36,557 nucleotides of DNA from a virus. The notes beneath the pieces were generated by a model. That model did not search any database, had not been told where the DNA came from, and saw only the letters and a program-made list of their open reading frames with translations. Below are positions 6,659-16,000 of the stretch, piece after piece. Numbering within the stretch: the stretch's first letter is position 1; each line of letters starts with the position of its first letter. Made by a program: the position numbers and the translations under genes. The DNA is taken from positions 1 through 36,557 of IMG/VR virus record IMGVR_UViG_3300017598_001498. The stretch is one strand, 5' to 3'.

Positions 6659-6677
6659 GGAGAAATTGAAAATTTAA

Positions 6678-6887
6678 ATGAGAAAAAAATATTCAATAAA
6701 ATTCTTAGAGAAAAGTTTATTAAGAATAGCAATTGATATTCCACATATTGATAAAAAATATGTTGCCTTTGAAAGAGCTGAGATTTTAACCAACGTGATC
6801 AGAGAATATGGCCAATACATGCCTGAAAATGAATTTGAAGAATATTGCAAGTATTATAAACGCAAATTAAAAAGCCAAATGAATTGA
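6678..6887 (+). CDS. Small protein of unknown function
   Basis: A 69-residue charged, mostly helical protein (MRKKYSIKFLEKSLLRIAIDIPHIDKK at the start; NEFEEYCKYYKRKLKSQMN at the end). GGAG lies 15 bases upstream, a weak placement. It ends 7 bases before the second HU/IHF gene and likely shares its transcript. I do not recognise a family. Composition and codon use match its neighbours. Confidence 0.5.
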   Translation: MRKKYSIKFLEKSLLRIAIDIPHIDKKYVAFERAEILTNVIREYGQYMPENEFEEYCKYYKRKLKSQMN

Positions 6888-6894
6888 AAATATT

Positions 6895-7176
6895 ATGACT
6901 AAATTACAACTTATAGAGCGTTTAAAGCAAGAAGGCGATATCACCAAAGAAGAAGCTGTAACTATTCTGGAAATCTTTTTTGATTCCATGGCAGAAAGTT
7001 TAATCAGAGGTGAGCGTGTAGAGATTCGTGGTTTGTGTTCTTTCTTTATTAAAGAGTATGACGGCTATACTGGAAGAAATCCTAAAACTGGTGAGCATGT
7101 TAAAGTTAAGGGTAAGAAATTGCCATTTTTTAAGTGTGGTAAAGAATTAAAAGAAAGAGTAGATAATAAATCGTAA
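6895..7176 (+). CDS. HU/IHF family DNA-binding protein, second copy
   Basis: A 93-residue protein with full-length Bac_DNA_binding architecture: MTKLQLIERLKQEGDITKEEA, VEIRGLCSFFIKEYDGYTGRNPKTGE (arm with the conserved RNPxTG) and LPFFKCGKELKERV. The RNPKTGE arm and long C-terminal helix make it closer to IHF than the first copy. It follows the small gene at 6678 by 7 bases. The last 46 bases of this gene are duplicated with five mismatches at 30012-30057, inside the insert that splits the prophage tail operon. Confidence 0.88.
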   Translation: MTKLQLIERLKQEGDITKEEAVTILEIFFDSMAESLIRGERVEIRGLCSFFIKEYDGYTGRNPKTGEHVKVKGKKLPFFKCGKELKERVDNKS

Positions 7177-7356
7177 GTAACTTATATTTTAACAGTTGAC
7201 ATAACTAAAATTAGAGGGATGGATTGTTCATTAAATCAACACTGAATTTTGAAGCAAAGAAAGTCCAGATAGTGGCAAGGATGTTAGTCTTTATTTCTGA
7301 CTTATTTTAGAATCCAGCAAAATCAAAATCATGAATTAAAAAAATGGTGAACAATT

Positions 7357-8139
7357 ATGAAAAATTGTATAATTTTATTGTCATTGCTCGTTATCTACAG
7401 TTTCCCATATGCCGCCAAAGCAAATGAAGCGATTTCCCATGATGTGATAAATGTTGCGGTTACACATTTACCGCCTTACAGGATTGTTAATGGTGATCAT
7501 GTTGAGGGCATTTTTATCGAAATCCTGGAAGCCATCTTTCACCCTATAAATTTGAAGCTAAAGTACACTATTGCACCATTCAAGCGGTGTTTACATGAAT
7601 TGAAATATGGTAATGTTGATATGTATATAGGGTTGTTCAAGCGACCTGAACGTGAGGAGTTTGTTTACTTTATTGAACCGCCTTTTCAGAATAAAACTGT
7701 AAAATCCTTTTATCTTAGAAAAGGTGAAGGTGACAGAATTAAGCGGTACGAAGATCTATATAACTTAAAATTAGGGGTTGGAGTTCGATTGAAGTTTAAA
7801 ACGTTTCCGAGGTTTGATGAAGATAATAAAATTATAAAACAAGAGGTTCGGACGGACGAAATGAATCTTAAAAAACTTGAAGCAGGTCATATTGATGCAT
7901 TTGTTCAAACCGAGGAAGTGGCTGAATATTTAATTACCACTCTGGGATTTACGGGGAAATTTGAAAAATCTGTTTACACGTACGACAAGCCCAATCCTGC
8001 CTATATTGCGGTTTCAAAAAAATCGCTCTTCATGAACAGAATAGAAGAGATAGAAACGGCCGTTAAACAATTTGTGAAATCTGGAAATGTGGATAAGATC
8101 AAACAGAGATACTTTAAAAAATTGAAGGATAACAATTAG
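7357..8139 (+). CDS. Periplasmic solute-binding protein, SBP_bac_3 family
   Basis: A 260-residue protein with GGTGA 6-7 bases before ATG. The signal peptide is MKNCIILLSLLVIYSFPYAAKA. The mature chain shows the family pattern: INVAVTHLPPYRIVNG, VEGIFIEILEAIF, APFKRCLHELKYGNVDMYIGLFKRPERE, KLGVGV in the second lobe and IDAFVQTEEVAEYLI. It is distantly related to the protein at 2095 and likewise has no transporter genes beside it. The ligand is unknown. The gene stands alone between long spacers. Its upstream spacer contains a 'KVQIVAR'-coding remnant also found at 30141-30160. Confidence 0.8.
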   Translation: MKNCIILLSLLVIYSFPYAAKANEAISHDVINVAVTHLPPYRIVNGDHVEGIFIEILEAIFHPINLKLKYTIAPFKRCLHELKYGNVDMYIGLFKRPEREEFVYFIEPPFQNKTVKSFYLRKGEGDRIKRYEDLYNLKLGVGVRLKFKTFPRFDEDNKIIKQEVRTDEMNLKKLEAGHIDAFVQTEEVAEYLITTLGFTGKFEKSVYTYDKPNPAYIAVSKKSLFMNRIEEIETAVKQFVKSGNVDKIKQRYFKKLKDNN

Positions 8140-8152
8140 AAATGAAAAGGCG

Positions 8153-8165
8153 TATAGCTGCTATA
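8153..8165. repeat. 13-base palindrome TATAGC-T-GCTATA
   Basis: A perfect palindrome around a central T, 14 bases after the solute-binding protein stop and within GGCGTATAGCTGCTATATAAC. It resembles the 17-bp repeat at 2851 and 31166 (GCTATATA core). The 8140-8324 spacer otherwise holds only imperfect stems (GATAG/CTATC near 8195-8230) and the ribosome site of the next gene. Confidence 0.35.
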
Positions 8166-8324
8166 TAACTTCTTAATATTATTTATAAAATAGTGATAGC
8201 TGAGGTGACCAACCTTCACTTTCTATCAGCGGACCAAAAAATATCCGGATTGCTTCACCGTGTTGTGATTCCGCTTAGCGTATAAAATTGTTCCGTTACT
8301 ATCCCGACCCAAGGAGGTAAAAAA

Positions 8325-9203
8325 TTGAAAAGTCGAAAAGAAATTATTGGAATCACAATTATATATTTTATATTAAACGTTATTGGATGTACGAACAGCG
8401 ATGAAAATAGTTCCGCAAAAAAATATGTAGGCTATTGGGAAGGATTAGAAAATAACATATTGGGTGAACCCTCGGCTTATCAGGTGAGTATTTTTGAAAA
8501 TGGCACGGTTCATGTAAATAGAAGGCGGGTTTCGGGTGGCTGCGGTGGTGGATATAGTGGCCTTGGAAAATGGACAGAAAATACTTATTATGACGCCCCA
8601 TCAGATTCAATGAATTTAACAATAGGAATTGAATTTTTAACAGAAAATACGGCGAAATTTAATTTACAACATGACCAAGCCTGCAAAAGAATTGAAAATG
8701 GAAATCTAAATAAGGTGCATTCGACACCCTTAGAAGCTGATAAGATGAGTTTTATATATTCACAAAACATTAACAATTCCGATTACATCGCTACTGAAAT
8801 ATGGTTATCTATCGCAGATGATAAAAAAGGAGATGGTATATGGATACTTAAAAAAGATGCAGATGATAATATCAAAATTGATGGAAAATGGTATTATGAT
8901 TATCAGGAATGGGAAATCAGATGTCCGTTTACAAATGCATGGTTAACAATATCGGAAACAGCCATTTCTTTCTCTGCTACAGGTACTGCGTCGGCAAACG
9001 ATGCACCTTCAGGGTATGATACATCACCATTTACGTTGAATGTGTTCGGTACAGTAGAAAATGAGGAAGCCTATGGAAATTACTCTTTTACATTTTCAAC
9101 ATATGGATGGCCTTCAACATATTCTGGTTCATGGACTGCTACAAAATTAGAAGGTAATGGTATTACATTCGGATTTGGGATTGAACCAAGCAAATCATTT
9201 TAA
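8325..9203 (+). CDS. Putative lipoprotein of unknown function
   Basis: A 292-residue protein starting at TTG 8325, chosen because a full AAGGAGGT lies 6 bases upstream. The N-terminus MKSRKEIIGITIIYFILNVIGC ends in a lipobox-like LNVIGC, so Cys22 is probably lipidated. The mature part is beta-rich and aromatic (YVGYWEGLENN, GKWTENTYY, GIEFLTENTAKFNL, GNYSFTFSTYGWPSTYSGSWTA), like small lipocalin/META-type beta domains repeated twice. No family is recognised. It is monocistronic; the next gene is on the other strand. Confidence 0.65.
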   Translation: MKSRKEIIGITIIYFILNVIGCTNSDENSSAKKYVGYWEGLENNILGEPSAYQVSIFENGTVHVNRRRVSGGCGGGYSGLGKWTENTYYDAPSDSMNLTIGIEFLTENTAKFNLQHDQACKRIENGNLNKVHSTPLEADKMSFIYSQNINNSDYIATEIWLSIADDKKGDGIWILKKDADDNIKIDGKWYYDYQEWEIRCPFTNAWLTISETAISFSATGTASANDAPSGYDTSPFTLNVFGTVENEEAYGNYSFTFSTYGWPSTYSGSWTATKLEGNGITFGFGIEPSKSF

Positions 9204-9436
9204 GCAACTGATTATAAAATAAATTTACAGTAAAAACGATAGTAACATGGTCAAGGCCCTGTTTAAAATCATTGTCAAGACATTTTTTCAAACAATGCAA
9301 AAATTACTTCGACAATGGAATTTCATTTTTTTTGTATCCCATTTCTGTTAAAACGTTTATACGATAGTTGTTATAGGCTTCTACGGTGTCACTCCTAAAA
9401 ATTAGATACTATCTGTAATCATTGACAAATTTATCA

Positions 9437-9613
9437 TTATCGATCTTTATAATCATTAATACCTATGATTAAAGCTTTATAATCACCAATCTTACCGCTC
9501 TTATGGCTTAAATTCTCTATTCTTTTAAGTTTTAAACCCCGCTCTGCATAAACATATGAAATAAGAATAAAAGGAATTAACAAAAATGAAATAAATATTA
9601 ATTTTAATTTCAT
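9437..9613 (-). pseudogene. Caspase-like (peptidase C14) N-terminal fragment
   Basis: ATG at 9613 (GGGGCGG upstream) begins a signal peptide (MKLKLIFISFLLIPFILISYVYA) and then reads ERGLKLKRIENLSHKSG and DYKALIIGINDYKDR before TAA. YKALIIGINDYKD is the first strand and loop of secreted caspase-like domains. The catalytic His and Cys segments should follow over ~200 residues, but only noncoding sequence follows. So this is a truncated gene, about 58 codons of an expected several hundred. An in-frame ATG at 9673 gives a poorer start. Confidence 0.55.
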
Positions 9614-9806
9614 AACAACCGCCCCATTTTTTTTGTTGATGGATGGACTTAAATATAAATTAAAAGTATCCAAAAAGCAATTTTAGAATTTTTATACTCC
9701 ATGGAACGATAGGGTATAACAGTAAAAGTCGAATTGATAAGGGTTTAATAAAAACAGAAGTTAAATTTATTGGATTTGAAATCGTTGATCTTAAAGTGAG
9801 GAAAAG
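9614..9806. other. Junction between accessory block and prophage late region
   Basis: About 190 bases between the caspase-like fragment and the holin gene. The plus-strand frame is open from about 9665 into the holin gene and reads ...GYNSKSRIDKGLIKTEVKFI and FEIVDLKVRKSYSLY, which looks coding-like and vaguely transposase-like. It lacks a start and is cut at the phage gene. I read it as a possible remnant at the left boundary of the prophage cluster. No att repeat could be identified, since the other prophage end is outside the window. Confidence 0.25.
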
Positions 9807-10343
9807 TTATTCCTTGTATTTACGCACACTAGAAGGACGACTTCCGAACCACCATGCAGTAGCCAATGACGTCAAAGCTATCATTTGAAAAATTATATAT
9901 TTTAAAATTTCCAACAATTCAGCTTTCGGCAAATCCTCAACACCATCAACCAATTCCCAAAAATAGTATGTCAATAATGATGTTATCGTAAGCAAATATA
10001 CTGTAATAATCGGCCTCATAGCCCCTTTTAAACCATCAATAACCTTAACACCTGTCTTAACCCTTTGAGATTTTAAACTTTCTGTAAACGCGCTTAATTC
10101 CGCCTCTTCAACCCTAATTTCTCCCTCAATTTGGGCTTTTTGCATTTTTTTATCTGCAACCGCAAGTTGGTGTGAGTTTTCAATTTCCAGTTCTTTGAGA
10201 CGAAAATCCATCATTTTAAGTTCGCGTTTATACTTTAATTCCTCAACCTTGCGCTCATTCCATTTTGTTAAAAATGAACCTACCATTCCAATGATTGAGC
10301 CTACGCCTGAAGATGAAAATATGCCTAAAATTATATCTAACAT
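9807..10343 (-). CDS. Phage holin, 3TM (GTA_holin_3TM-like)
   Basis: A 178-residue protein. The N-terminal hydrophobic glycine-rich segment (LDIILGIFSSSGVGSIIGMVGSFL) is followed by a long charged coiled coil (~28-95). Then come two membrane helices, ITVYLLTITSLLTYYFW and IIFQMIALTSLATAWWFG, and the terminal motif GSRPSSVRK. This is the layout of the GTA_holin_3TM family, which permeabilises the inner membrane at lysis. It is the last gene of the late cluster, just after DUF5675. No canonical endolysin is seen nearby; DUF5675 or a gene elsewhere may fill that role. Confidence 0.75.
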   Translation of the reverse strand: MLDIILGIFSSSGVGSIIGMVGSFLTKWNERKVEELKYKRELKMMDFRLKELEIENSHQLAVADKKMQKAQIEGEIRVEEAELSAFTESLKSQRVKTGVKVIDGLKGAMRPIITVYLLTITSLLTYYFWELVDGVEDLPKAELLEILKYIIFQMIALTSLATAWWFGSRPSSVRKYKE

Positions 10344-10355
10344 CTCAAAATCCCT

Positions 10356-10751
10356 TCAAATAATGATTAAAGAAAAAGGTTGTCTTTCCAATATTTCGAC
10401 AAACTCGAACAAAGCCGTTTTAGAGTTTAAAACAGCTGGCTGGTCAATCAGATAGCCTTTTCTCTTGCCAATCAAAATACAGCCGTTTGTATGATCAACA
10501 ACATTTCCATTATGTATTAAAATTCCACCCCTGCCTGGAACATCCTTAATCCAATAAATATCTTTATATTTCCCACTTGCTGATTCTTTTAAATATTCAG
10601 CTTGATATACGCCTTTAGGAATACAACTTATATTTCTTCGATTATCCCTCCATGGATTTTCTAAAGTATAAAAAGAAACACTCTCAACATACATAACCCC
10701 AATTATGCAGCTTTTATAATAGTATTTTCTTTTTAAGATTAGTTCATTCAT
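10356..10751 (-). CDS. DUF5675 family protein (lysis-region)
   Basis: A 131-residue protein whose start overlaps the previous stop (ATGA). The family hallmarks are present: FYTLENPWRDNRRNISCIPKGVYQAE, then WIKDVPGRGGILIHNGNVVDHTNGCILIGK. The conserved His in ILIHxGN and Cys in GCIL have the look of a catalytic pair, similar in spacing to L,D-transpeptidase-like folds. Family knowledge: DUF5675 proteins occur in phage lysis regions and mobile elements, and their biochemical function is not established. Here it lies between a membrane STAS-like gene and the holin, so cell-wall processing at lysis is a reasonable inference. Confidence 0.75.
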   Translation of the reverse strand: MNELILKRKYYYKSCIIGVMYVESVSFYTLENPWRDNRRNISCIPKGVYQAEYLKESASGKYKDIYWIKDVPGRGGILIHNGNVVDHTNGCILIGKRKGYLIDQPAVLNSKTALFEFVEILERQPFSLIII

Positions 10752-11302
10752 GATTCTTTTCGTCTTTCGCCTTTTCTTATTATTACAGACGATTTTTTGC
10801 TTGCCTCTATTATATTTTTTAGATTGATGTAGAGTTGTTCTAATCTTTCCGGCGCAAAAGGAGGGAACACTATTTGTACAACAATCTTATTTTTTGCAAG
10901 TGACTCAAGTACAGCTTTTCTAAATGCATCACAAAAACTATCATTCAGCCTATTGATATCCATAAAATTAAAAGTCACTGTGTGACAATTATTCTTCCTT
11001 TGATTTTCAATTGCTTCTAAAATTTGAGAACAAAACCAGTTTTCATCAGTGATAAACCATATGCCTTCTAAGTTATGCGACATGGTGGAATTCCAATGAA
11101 CTTTTTCCGCAAATATATTATCCAGATCAGTTTCGGGAATTTTTGTGAAATATTTATCTTTGATATATTTAGGTAAAACCTTAATGCCGAAATTAACTAA
11201 ATTGATTCCAATAAACATAGCAAAAACAAATAAAATAGAACCAAAATCTTTTCCTGAATATATCTTTAGTAAATTTATTATATGTTTTACTTCAAATTCC
11301 AT
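10748..11302 (-). CDS. Membrane-anchored STAS-like protein
   Basis: A 184-residue protein whose start overlaps the previous gene's end by 16 bases. One transmembrane helix lies near residues 22-40 (ILFVFAMFIGINLVNFG). The C-terminal ~110 residues follow the STAS-type order: a strand ending in CHTVTFNFMDINRLNDSF (the position of the anti-sigma-factor-antagonist Asp/Ser loop), a helix, strand IVVQIVFPP, helix. The Ser equivalent may be S142 in LNDSF (approximate count). The STAS call is by pattern and moderately secure. Coupled to a Cache-like sensor, it could pass an extracytoplasmic signal to a cytosolic partner. This is unusual for a prophage late operon. Confidence 0.4.
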   Translation of the reverse strand: MEFEVKHIINLLKIYSGKDFGSILFVFAMFIGINLVNFGIKVLPKYIKDKYFTKIPETDLDNIFAEKVHWNSTMSHNLEGIWFITDENWFCSQILEAIENQRKNNCHTVTFNFMDINRLNDSFCDAFRKAVLESLAKNKIVVQIVFPPFAPERLEQLYINLKNIIEASKKSSVIIRKGERRKES

Positions 11303-12093
11303 AATGCTTTTAAATTAGAAAGCCCTCTAAAAAATTGTTTCCAGTGCGAATACACGATTGCTATTATTGCCATCAGGATGGAAAGTTTTATGATTATGAT
11401 AATAGTAAAATTAATATTTTCAGCGTAAAACTGATGCATATCAGCCCCATCATAGAGAATAACAATATCTCCCCATTTTTTTTTATTTAGACTTACCTGG
11501 GCACTAGCTATGTAATACTTTTTGTCCGTGATAGGATCGCAGTATGTCCTTCTATTAAGATCAATAGATTTTCTCAGTTTTGGCCAAAAAGCACATCTTC
11601 TTGATAACTTTAAATCTTTCGCAATTGGCACATGAATCAAGCCATTATTTAGCGTTCCTATCCATGGGACATATCCTTTTGAATCAATTGCTAAACATAT
11701 GGCTATCGAGGAGTCGCGCGCCCCTATTTCCATCAAACGTTGACCAATTTTATTTGAAAATATATTTTCTGTATATTTTGTTTTGTAACGATCTATTATT
11801 GTATGTTTTCTGTCGAATTTGCCTATTACTAACTTTTTATACGAGCCCTCAAATTCATAAGGTTTGATAGGTAAATAAACCTGATCAAATATAATTCGAT
11901 GGTTCTTAATCAATACCCATTCTTTTAGGTGAATCGCCTCAGATTCAGCGTTTGATTTTTTTAATTCATGATAAAGCTTTTCAGTCTGCCCTTTAAACAA
12001 ATTAAGGAGCGGTAAAGTTACAATCAAGGCAAACACCAGAAATTTTAATGGTAATTGGTTGACTTGGTATATATCTTTAAATATTTTTATCAT
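11287..12093 (-). CDS. Two-TM extracytoplasmic sensor (Cache/MCP-like ligand domain)
   Basis: A 268-residue protein. TM1 is near residues 15-33 (LPLKFLVFALIVTLPLLNLF) and TM2 near 229-248 (FTIIIIIKLSILMAIIAIVY). The ~195-residue loop between them has the pattern seen in chemoreceptor sensory domains: CLAIDSKGYVPWIGTL, NRRTYCDPITDKKYYIASAQ and KKWGDIVILYDG (compare GYxPxHN...NR...W G). There is no HAMP, kinase or methyl-accepting domain; the chain ends 20 residues after TM2. The next gene overlaps it and brings a TM-STAS-like module, so the two may form a split sensor. No phage structural role is evident. Confidence 0.5.
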   Translation of the reverse strand: MIKIFKDIYQVNQLPLKFLVFALIVTLPLLNLFKGQTEKLYHELKKSNAESEAIHLKEWVLIKNHRIIFDQVYLPIKPYEFEGSYKKLVIGKFDRKHTIIDRYKTKYTENIFSNKIGQRLMEIGARDSSIAICLAIDSKGYVPWIGTLNNGLIHVPIAKDLKLSRRCAFWPKLRKSIDLNRRTYCDPITDKKYYIASAQVSLNKKKWGDIVILYDGADMHQFYAENINFTIIIIIKLSILMAIIAIVYSHWKQFFRGLSNLKALWNLK

Positions 12094-12096
12094 TTT

Positions 12097-13071
12097 TTAA
12101 ATTTTAGAAAGTTTATCAAAAAATGAATCTCCAACTAACTGATTATAAAAGGGCTTTGGCTGATCTTTAATCTTATCAATCATATGATAAGGAGACTCTG
12201 GCGATAATGCGGTCTGGGAATACAGCCACCAACCGTCAAAGTGTCTATCAAGAATTTTTAAATACTTGAAAAAGTCATCTTCTGTAAACCTCTCCAACCA
12301 AGCGCCTGCAATATAATTGGCTTTCCTTTTAAGTATGTATTTATTAAACCAAACCCATTTTTTAATCTCCCATCGTTTCATCCATAGAGAAAACCAGCTA
12401 TATTCGGCCATCGGGTACGTTTTTTCTATGAAAACATTACACGTTGAAGGAAACTTATCAAACGTCCATCCTGAAGTGCTTATTAATTGACCGTTTATCT
12501 GATCTTTTGATAGGTGTTTTTTAAATTGATTATGAAATATTTCCCATTGATTTTTTTTAGATCTTTTCTTGCACCTTTCGCATTTACATTTATATTTTGG
12601 TTTCAGTTTCGATGCGTTAAGATTTAACGCGTGATTTTTTAAGCTGACTTTTTCGCTATCTACATATTCAAATTCATAATTGGCATAGTTCTCCATATCA
12701 AAAATGAGATCAGCTCCGTATTCCTTTGCAATTTCACTCCCTCTTTTTATTCTACTTTCATAATCCTTTGAGTTGTAAAGACATGGAGTTCTTTTTTTAT
12801 ATTCCTTTCCATCGAAAAACTGTTGATCTTTAGGCAAATCAACCCAGTATTTATGGGGGATTATACACAATAACAACTTTACGTCTTTGTCTTTGTAATA
12901 TTCCAATAGTTCTATTGTTTCTCGATATGTCCCGTACTCACGGTAGCTTGTCTGGTCTTCTTCAAAAGATAGATTCTGATTCGGAATGATTAAAGTATTT
13001 ATTCCAGCTTCAATACATCGATCAATGTAATGATAGTTTGGCCACAATATGTATAACCCTTTAATTTTCAT
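12097..13071 (-). CDS. Putative TIM-barrel (glycosidase-like) protein
   Basis: A 324-residue protein from ATG 13071 (AGGA 8 bases upstream); an in-frame ATG at 13128 lies inside the fibre gene. Alternating strand and helix segments suit a beta/alpha barrel: IKGLYILWPNYHYIDRCIEAG, INTLIIPNQNL, VKLLLCIIPHKYW, GADLIFDMENYANYEF (a strand-end Asp/Glu pair such as glycosidases use) and HFDGWWLYSQTALSP. A CKCERCKKR motif near residue 160 may bind metal. It follows the main fibre gene, so a virion depolymerase or a host surface-modifying enzyme is possible. No specific family is recognised. Confidence 0.45.
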   Translation of the reverse strand: MKIKGLYILWPNYHYIDRCIEAGINTLIIPNQNLSFEEDQTSYREYGTYRETIELLEYYKDKDVKLLLCIIPHKYWVDLPKDQQFFDGKEYKKRTPCLYNSKDYESRIKRGSEIAKEYGADLIFDMENYANYEFEYVDSEKVSLKNHALNLNASKLKPKYKCKCERCKKRSKKNQWEIFHNQFKKHLSKDQINGQLISTSGWTFDKFPSTCNVFIEKTYPMAEYSWFSLWMKRWEIKKWVWFNKYILKRKANYIAGAWLERFTEDDFFKYLKILDRHFDGWWLYSQTALSPESPYHMIDKIKDQPKPFYNQLVGDSFFDKLSKI

Positions 13072-13099
13072 TTTTTTATCCTTTTTTTGCCTTATGTTT

Positions 13100-16000
13100 T
13101 TACCTTTGTGGGCCGTTATATATTTCATCCGGAGGAGTAAAGCCTCGACAATACAGTATAATATTGCCGTTATTAGTGTTATCCCACCTTAACTGAATTG
13201 TTCCTGTGCTGTCTGATGGTACTGTAGTCATTACGTCACATCTGACATAGTTTGATCGTACCACACCAAACGATACTCCATTTTCAGCCGATCCTTTGAC
13301 CCTATAATAGCCTGTGGTGGAACTATTTCCATAATAACCGTAGAATCTAACACAACATAATGCATCAAACAGAGGCACACTTAAAGTGTAATCCGTCCAT
13401 GTGTTACCAGGCGCGGCAGATATATTAGCTACATCTTTTTCGAATTTAACTTCTCGTGTACTATTGTAAAACTTTAAAATATTGCTGCCATTGTCTGTAA
13501 AAATCGCCCCTATACATCGCCAATCTGTATTAGTACCATGATAATAACCAACCTTATCTATATCTCGAGCTGGCGCATCTGTTGAATACTCAATTTCAGT
13601 AGCTGTTATTGTATACCCAGAAGCAGGGGGTTTAATATAAATATAATACCAAGAATCTGCCGTTAAATCCGTTAATTGCTTTGCTATTTGAGATTGGATC
13701 GTATAATATTCTTCAGATGTATCTCCTTTAATATGTGCAGAACCCGGATTTATATAGATCTCGTCAGCATCTTTATACTCAACCTTTATAGATTGAGCAC
13801 CCCGATTAAAAACCTCTTTTGCTTTTATTTGTGTAAATCCGGTATAAAATTTTTCATTCAATACAAACCCATGCGCATATACCCAGATAGAATCGGTCGA
13901 ACTTTCGCTATATTTTACTTGAATATAGCCAGAGCTATCGCAAACGAATTTCGTAGTCGTTTGGGTACCGGCCGGATTACTACCTTGATATCCTAAAAAA
14001 ATCCCGCTGCTATCTGTGCCTTTTTTTCGCCAATACGCAGTATTATTTGAACTGCTATACCGATGTGTCCACGTGGTAGCAATGCATATAGGACTTACGG
14101 GAGGGACTACGAGTTGATAATCTGTCCATGTTGTTGATGGCTTGCAATTTACACCACCAATTGATATATTCCACAGGATTTCATTAACAGAATAATCATA
14201 TTCTATTATTTCGCCCGAGTCGTTAGTTCTTATTATCCCTATACATCTCCAGTCTGTATTAGTATCATGATAATATCCATAATCATACTCGATTGGCGGT
14301 GTTGTCGAATACTCAATATCAACAGCTTGTATGTGCCCTTCGGATGGTACCTTAGCGTAAATATAATACCAGGCGTCCGAATTTGGGTTGCTTAGAGCTT
14401 TATTGAACTCTGATCTCACTTGATATATATCATCATAACTACCAGATTTAATATGAACGACGCCTTGGTTAACCTTGATAGTACTTGCATCTACATATTC
14501 AACTTTTATAGACTGAATACCAACTGCCTCTGTGCCCCGTGGTTCGGGAAGATCTACTTTTTTTAAAGCATAAACTTTTACGTATCCAGAAATGTCACCC
14601 GATCCCGTGAGCGTTATATTCATTTTAGTTACCGCATCAGTTGCATTCCAGCTACTTATATACTTATACCACGCTGTTGAGAAATCAGAAGCAATTCTAG
14701 AAGATTCGCAAACCACTATTCTTTTCAAATCTTTTTTTAGTTGCAATCTAGATTGAGAAAAATTATGGGTTGAATTTGGGGCTGCTGCGCCAAGGGAAGC
14801 TGCACCCCCTGTTGCTGTATCCGTACCGTCTCCATAATATTTATATTTATAATTATTAGCAGTATCTCCATTAAAATTTAATGCTAAGCCTCTCCAATTG
14901 CTGGTAGGATTATCGTACGCTGCTTCTATAATTATATCAGGATAGGCTTCCCCATCTATCTCTATTGTTTGATCAAACCCGTCCGTTAATTCATATTCAC
15001 CTACTACTTCGTAAGCTTTAAAATTAGATGGTATAGCAGTAGACACAGGGAGATTTACTTTTTTGAATTTGTATACTCTGATAGTTCCTGTAATAGCGAC
15101 ATCTGTGAATATCCTCATCTTAGTAACTTCATCAGTCGTATTTTTCCATGCTGTTCTATAACTCAAGTGGTGATAATTTGAATTTATATCGTCAACAGCT
15201 ACTGTGTTGGAAAGACACAATCTACGCTGACCTGATTTTAAGTATACTTTTGAATTCCCTGCGATATGCTGATTTGCATTGCTCCAGTTTACATACATAC
15301 AATTTATGTCTGATTCTCCATGCTGAGCGTTTGCAGAATCATTATATTCGCCTAAATAACCTGAACGATAATTAGCATTGCTGTCATCATTAAATTGTAT
15401 TGCAAAAGTCGTGTCTGCTATTCCTGAGATGTACGAATACTCTATAAATAATATCTCGTCGACGTTTTCTCCATGCAGATTTGTTAACGTTTCATCCAAT
15501 ATTTTATTATTTAATTCATATTCTCCTACAATTTCATAAGCTTTAAAATTTGTTGAAACACCGCTGTCACCACCGCCCCCTGATCCCTCAGGAATCGCCC
15601 AATTTCCTTCACCGTTTAGGAACTCGGCAGGTAAGCTAGATAATTTGGGCAATAGTCCATGCGCCGATTGCGAAGCGTCTAAATCAGTATTATCATCAGG
15701 AGCGTCTAAATCGTCTAATTTGATTGCGTCAGAGCCTCCAGAATGATGATTTGACCCATGGGTTATACCTGAGTATAGGGTATTATGATTATGTCCAATA
15801 ACGGCCAAATTATCCAGTAATGAATTAATTTCTGATTCTAAATAGTACCTGTCATCATGATTGTGACCAGTATCTTCTTTATTAGACATCTGAGTGTCTA
15901 TTTCTGTTTCTGTGTAATATCTATCGTCATGCGAATGAGGATCATCAGATTTTTCGGCTAATAAATCGTCAATTTCAGTCTCTGTATAATATAGATCATT

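Noticed and set aside
2830-9203. Accessory block as an integron cassette array
   Set aside because: Genes are single and same-strand, but the spacers lack paired RYYYAAC/GTTRRRY boxes and no integrase is seen. Only the site at 31077 comes close.
9660-9840. Plus-strand transposase-like fragment
   Set aside because: Resemblance is weak, no start, and its end is antisense to the holin gene; kept only as a note on the junction.
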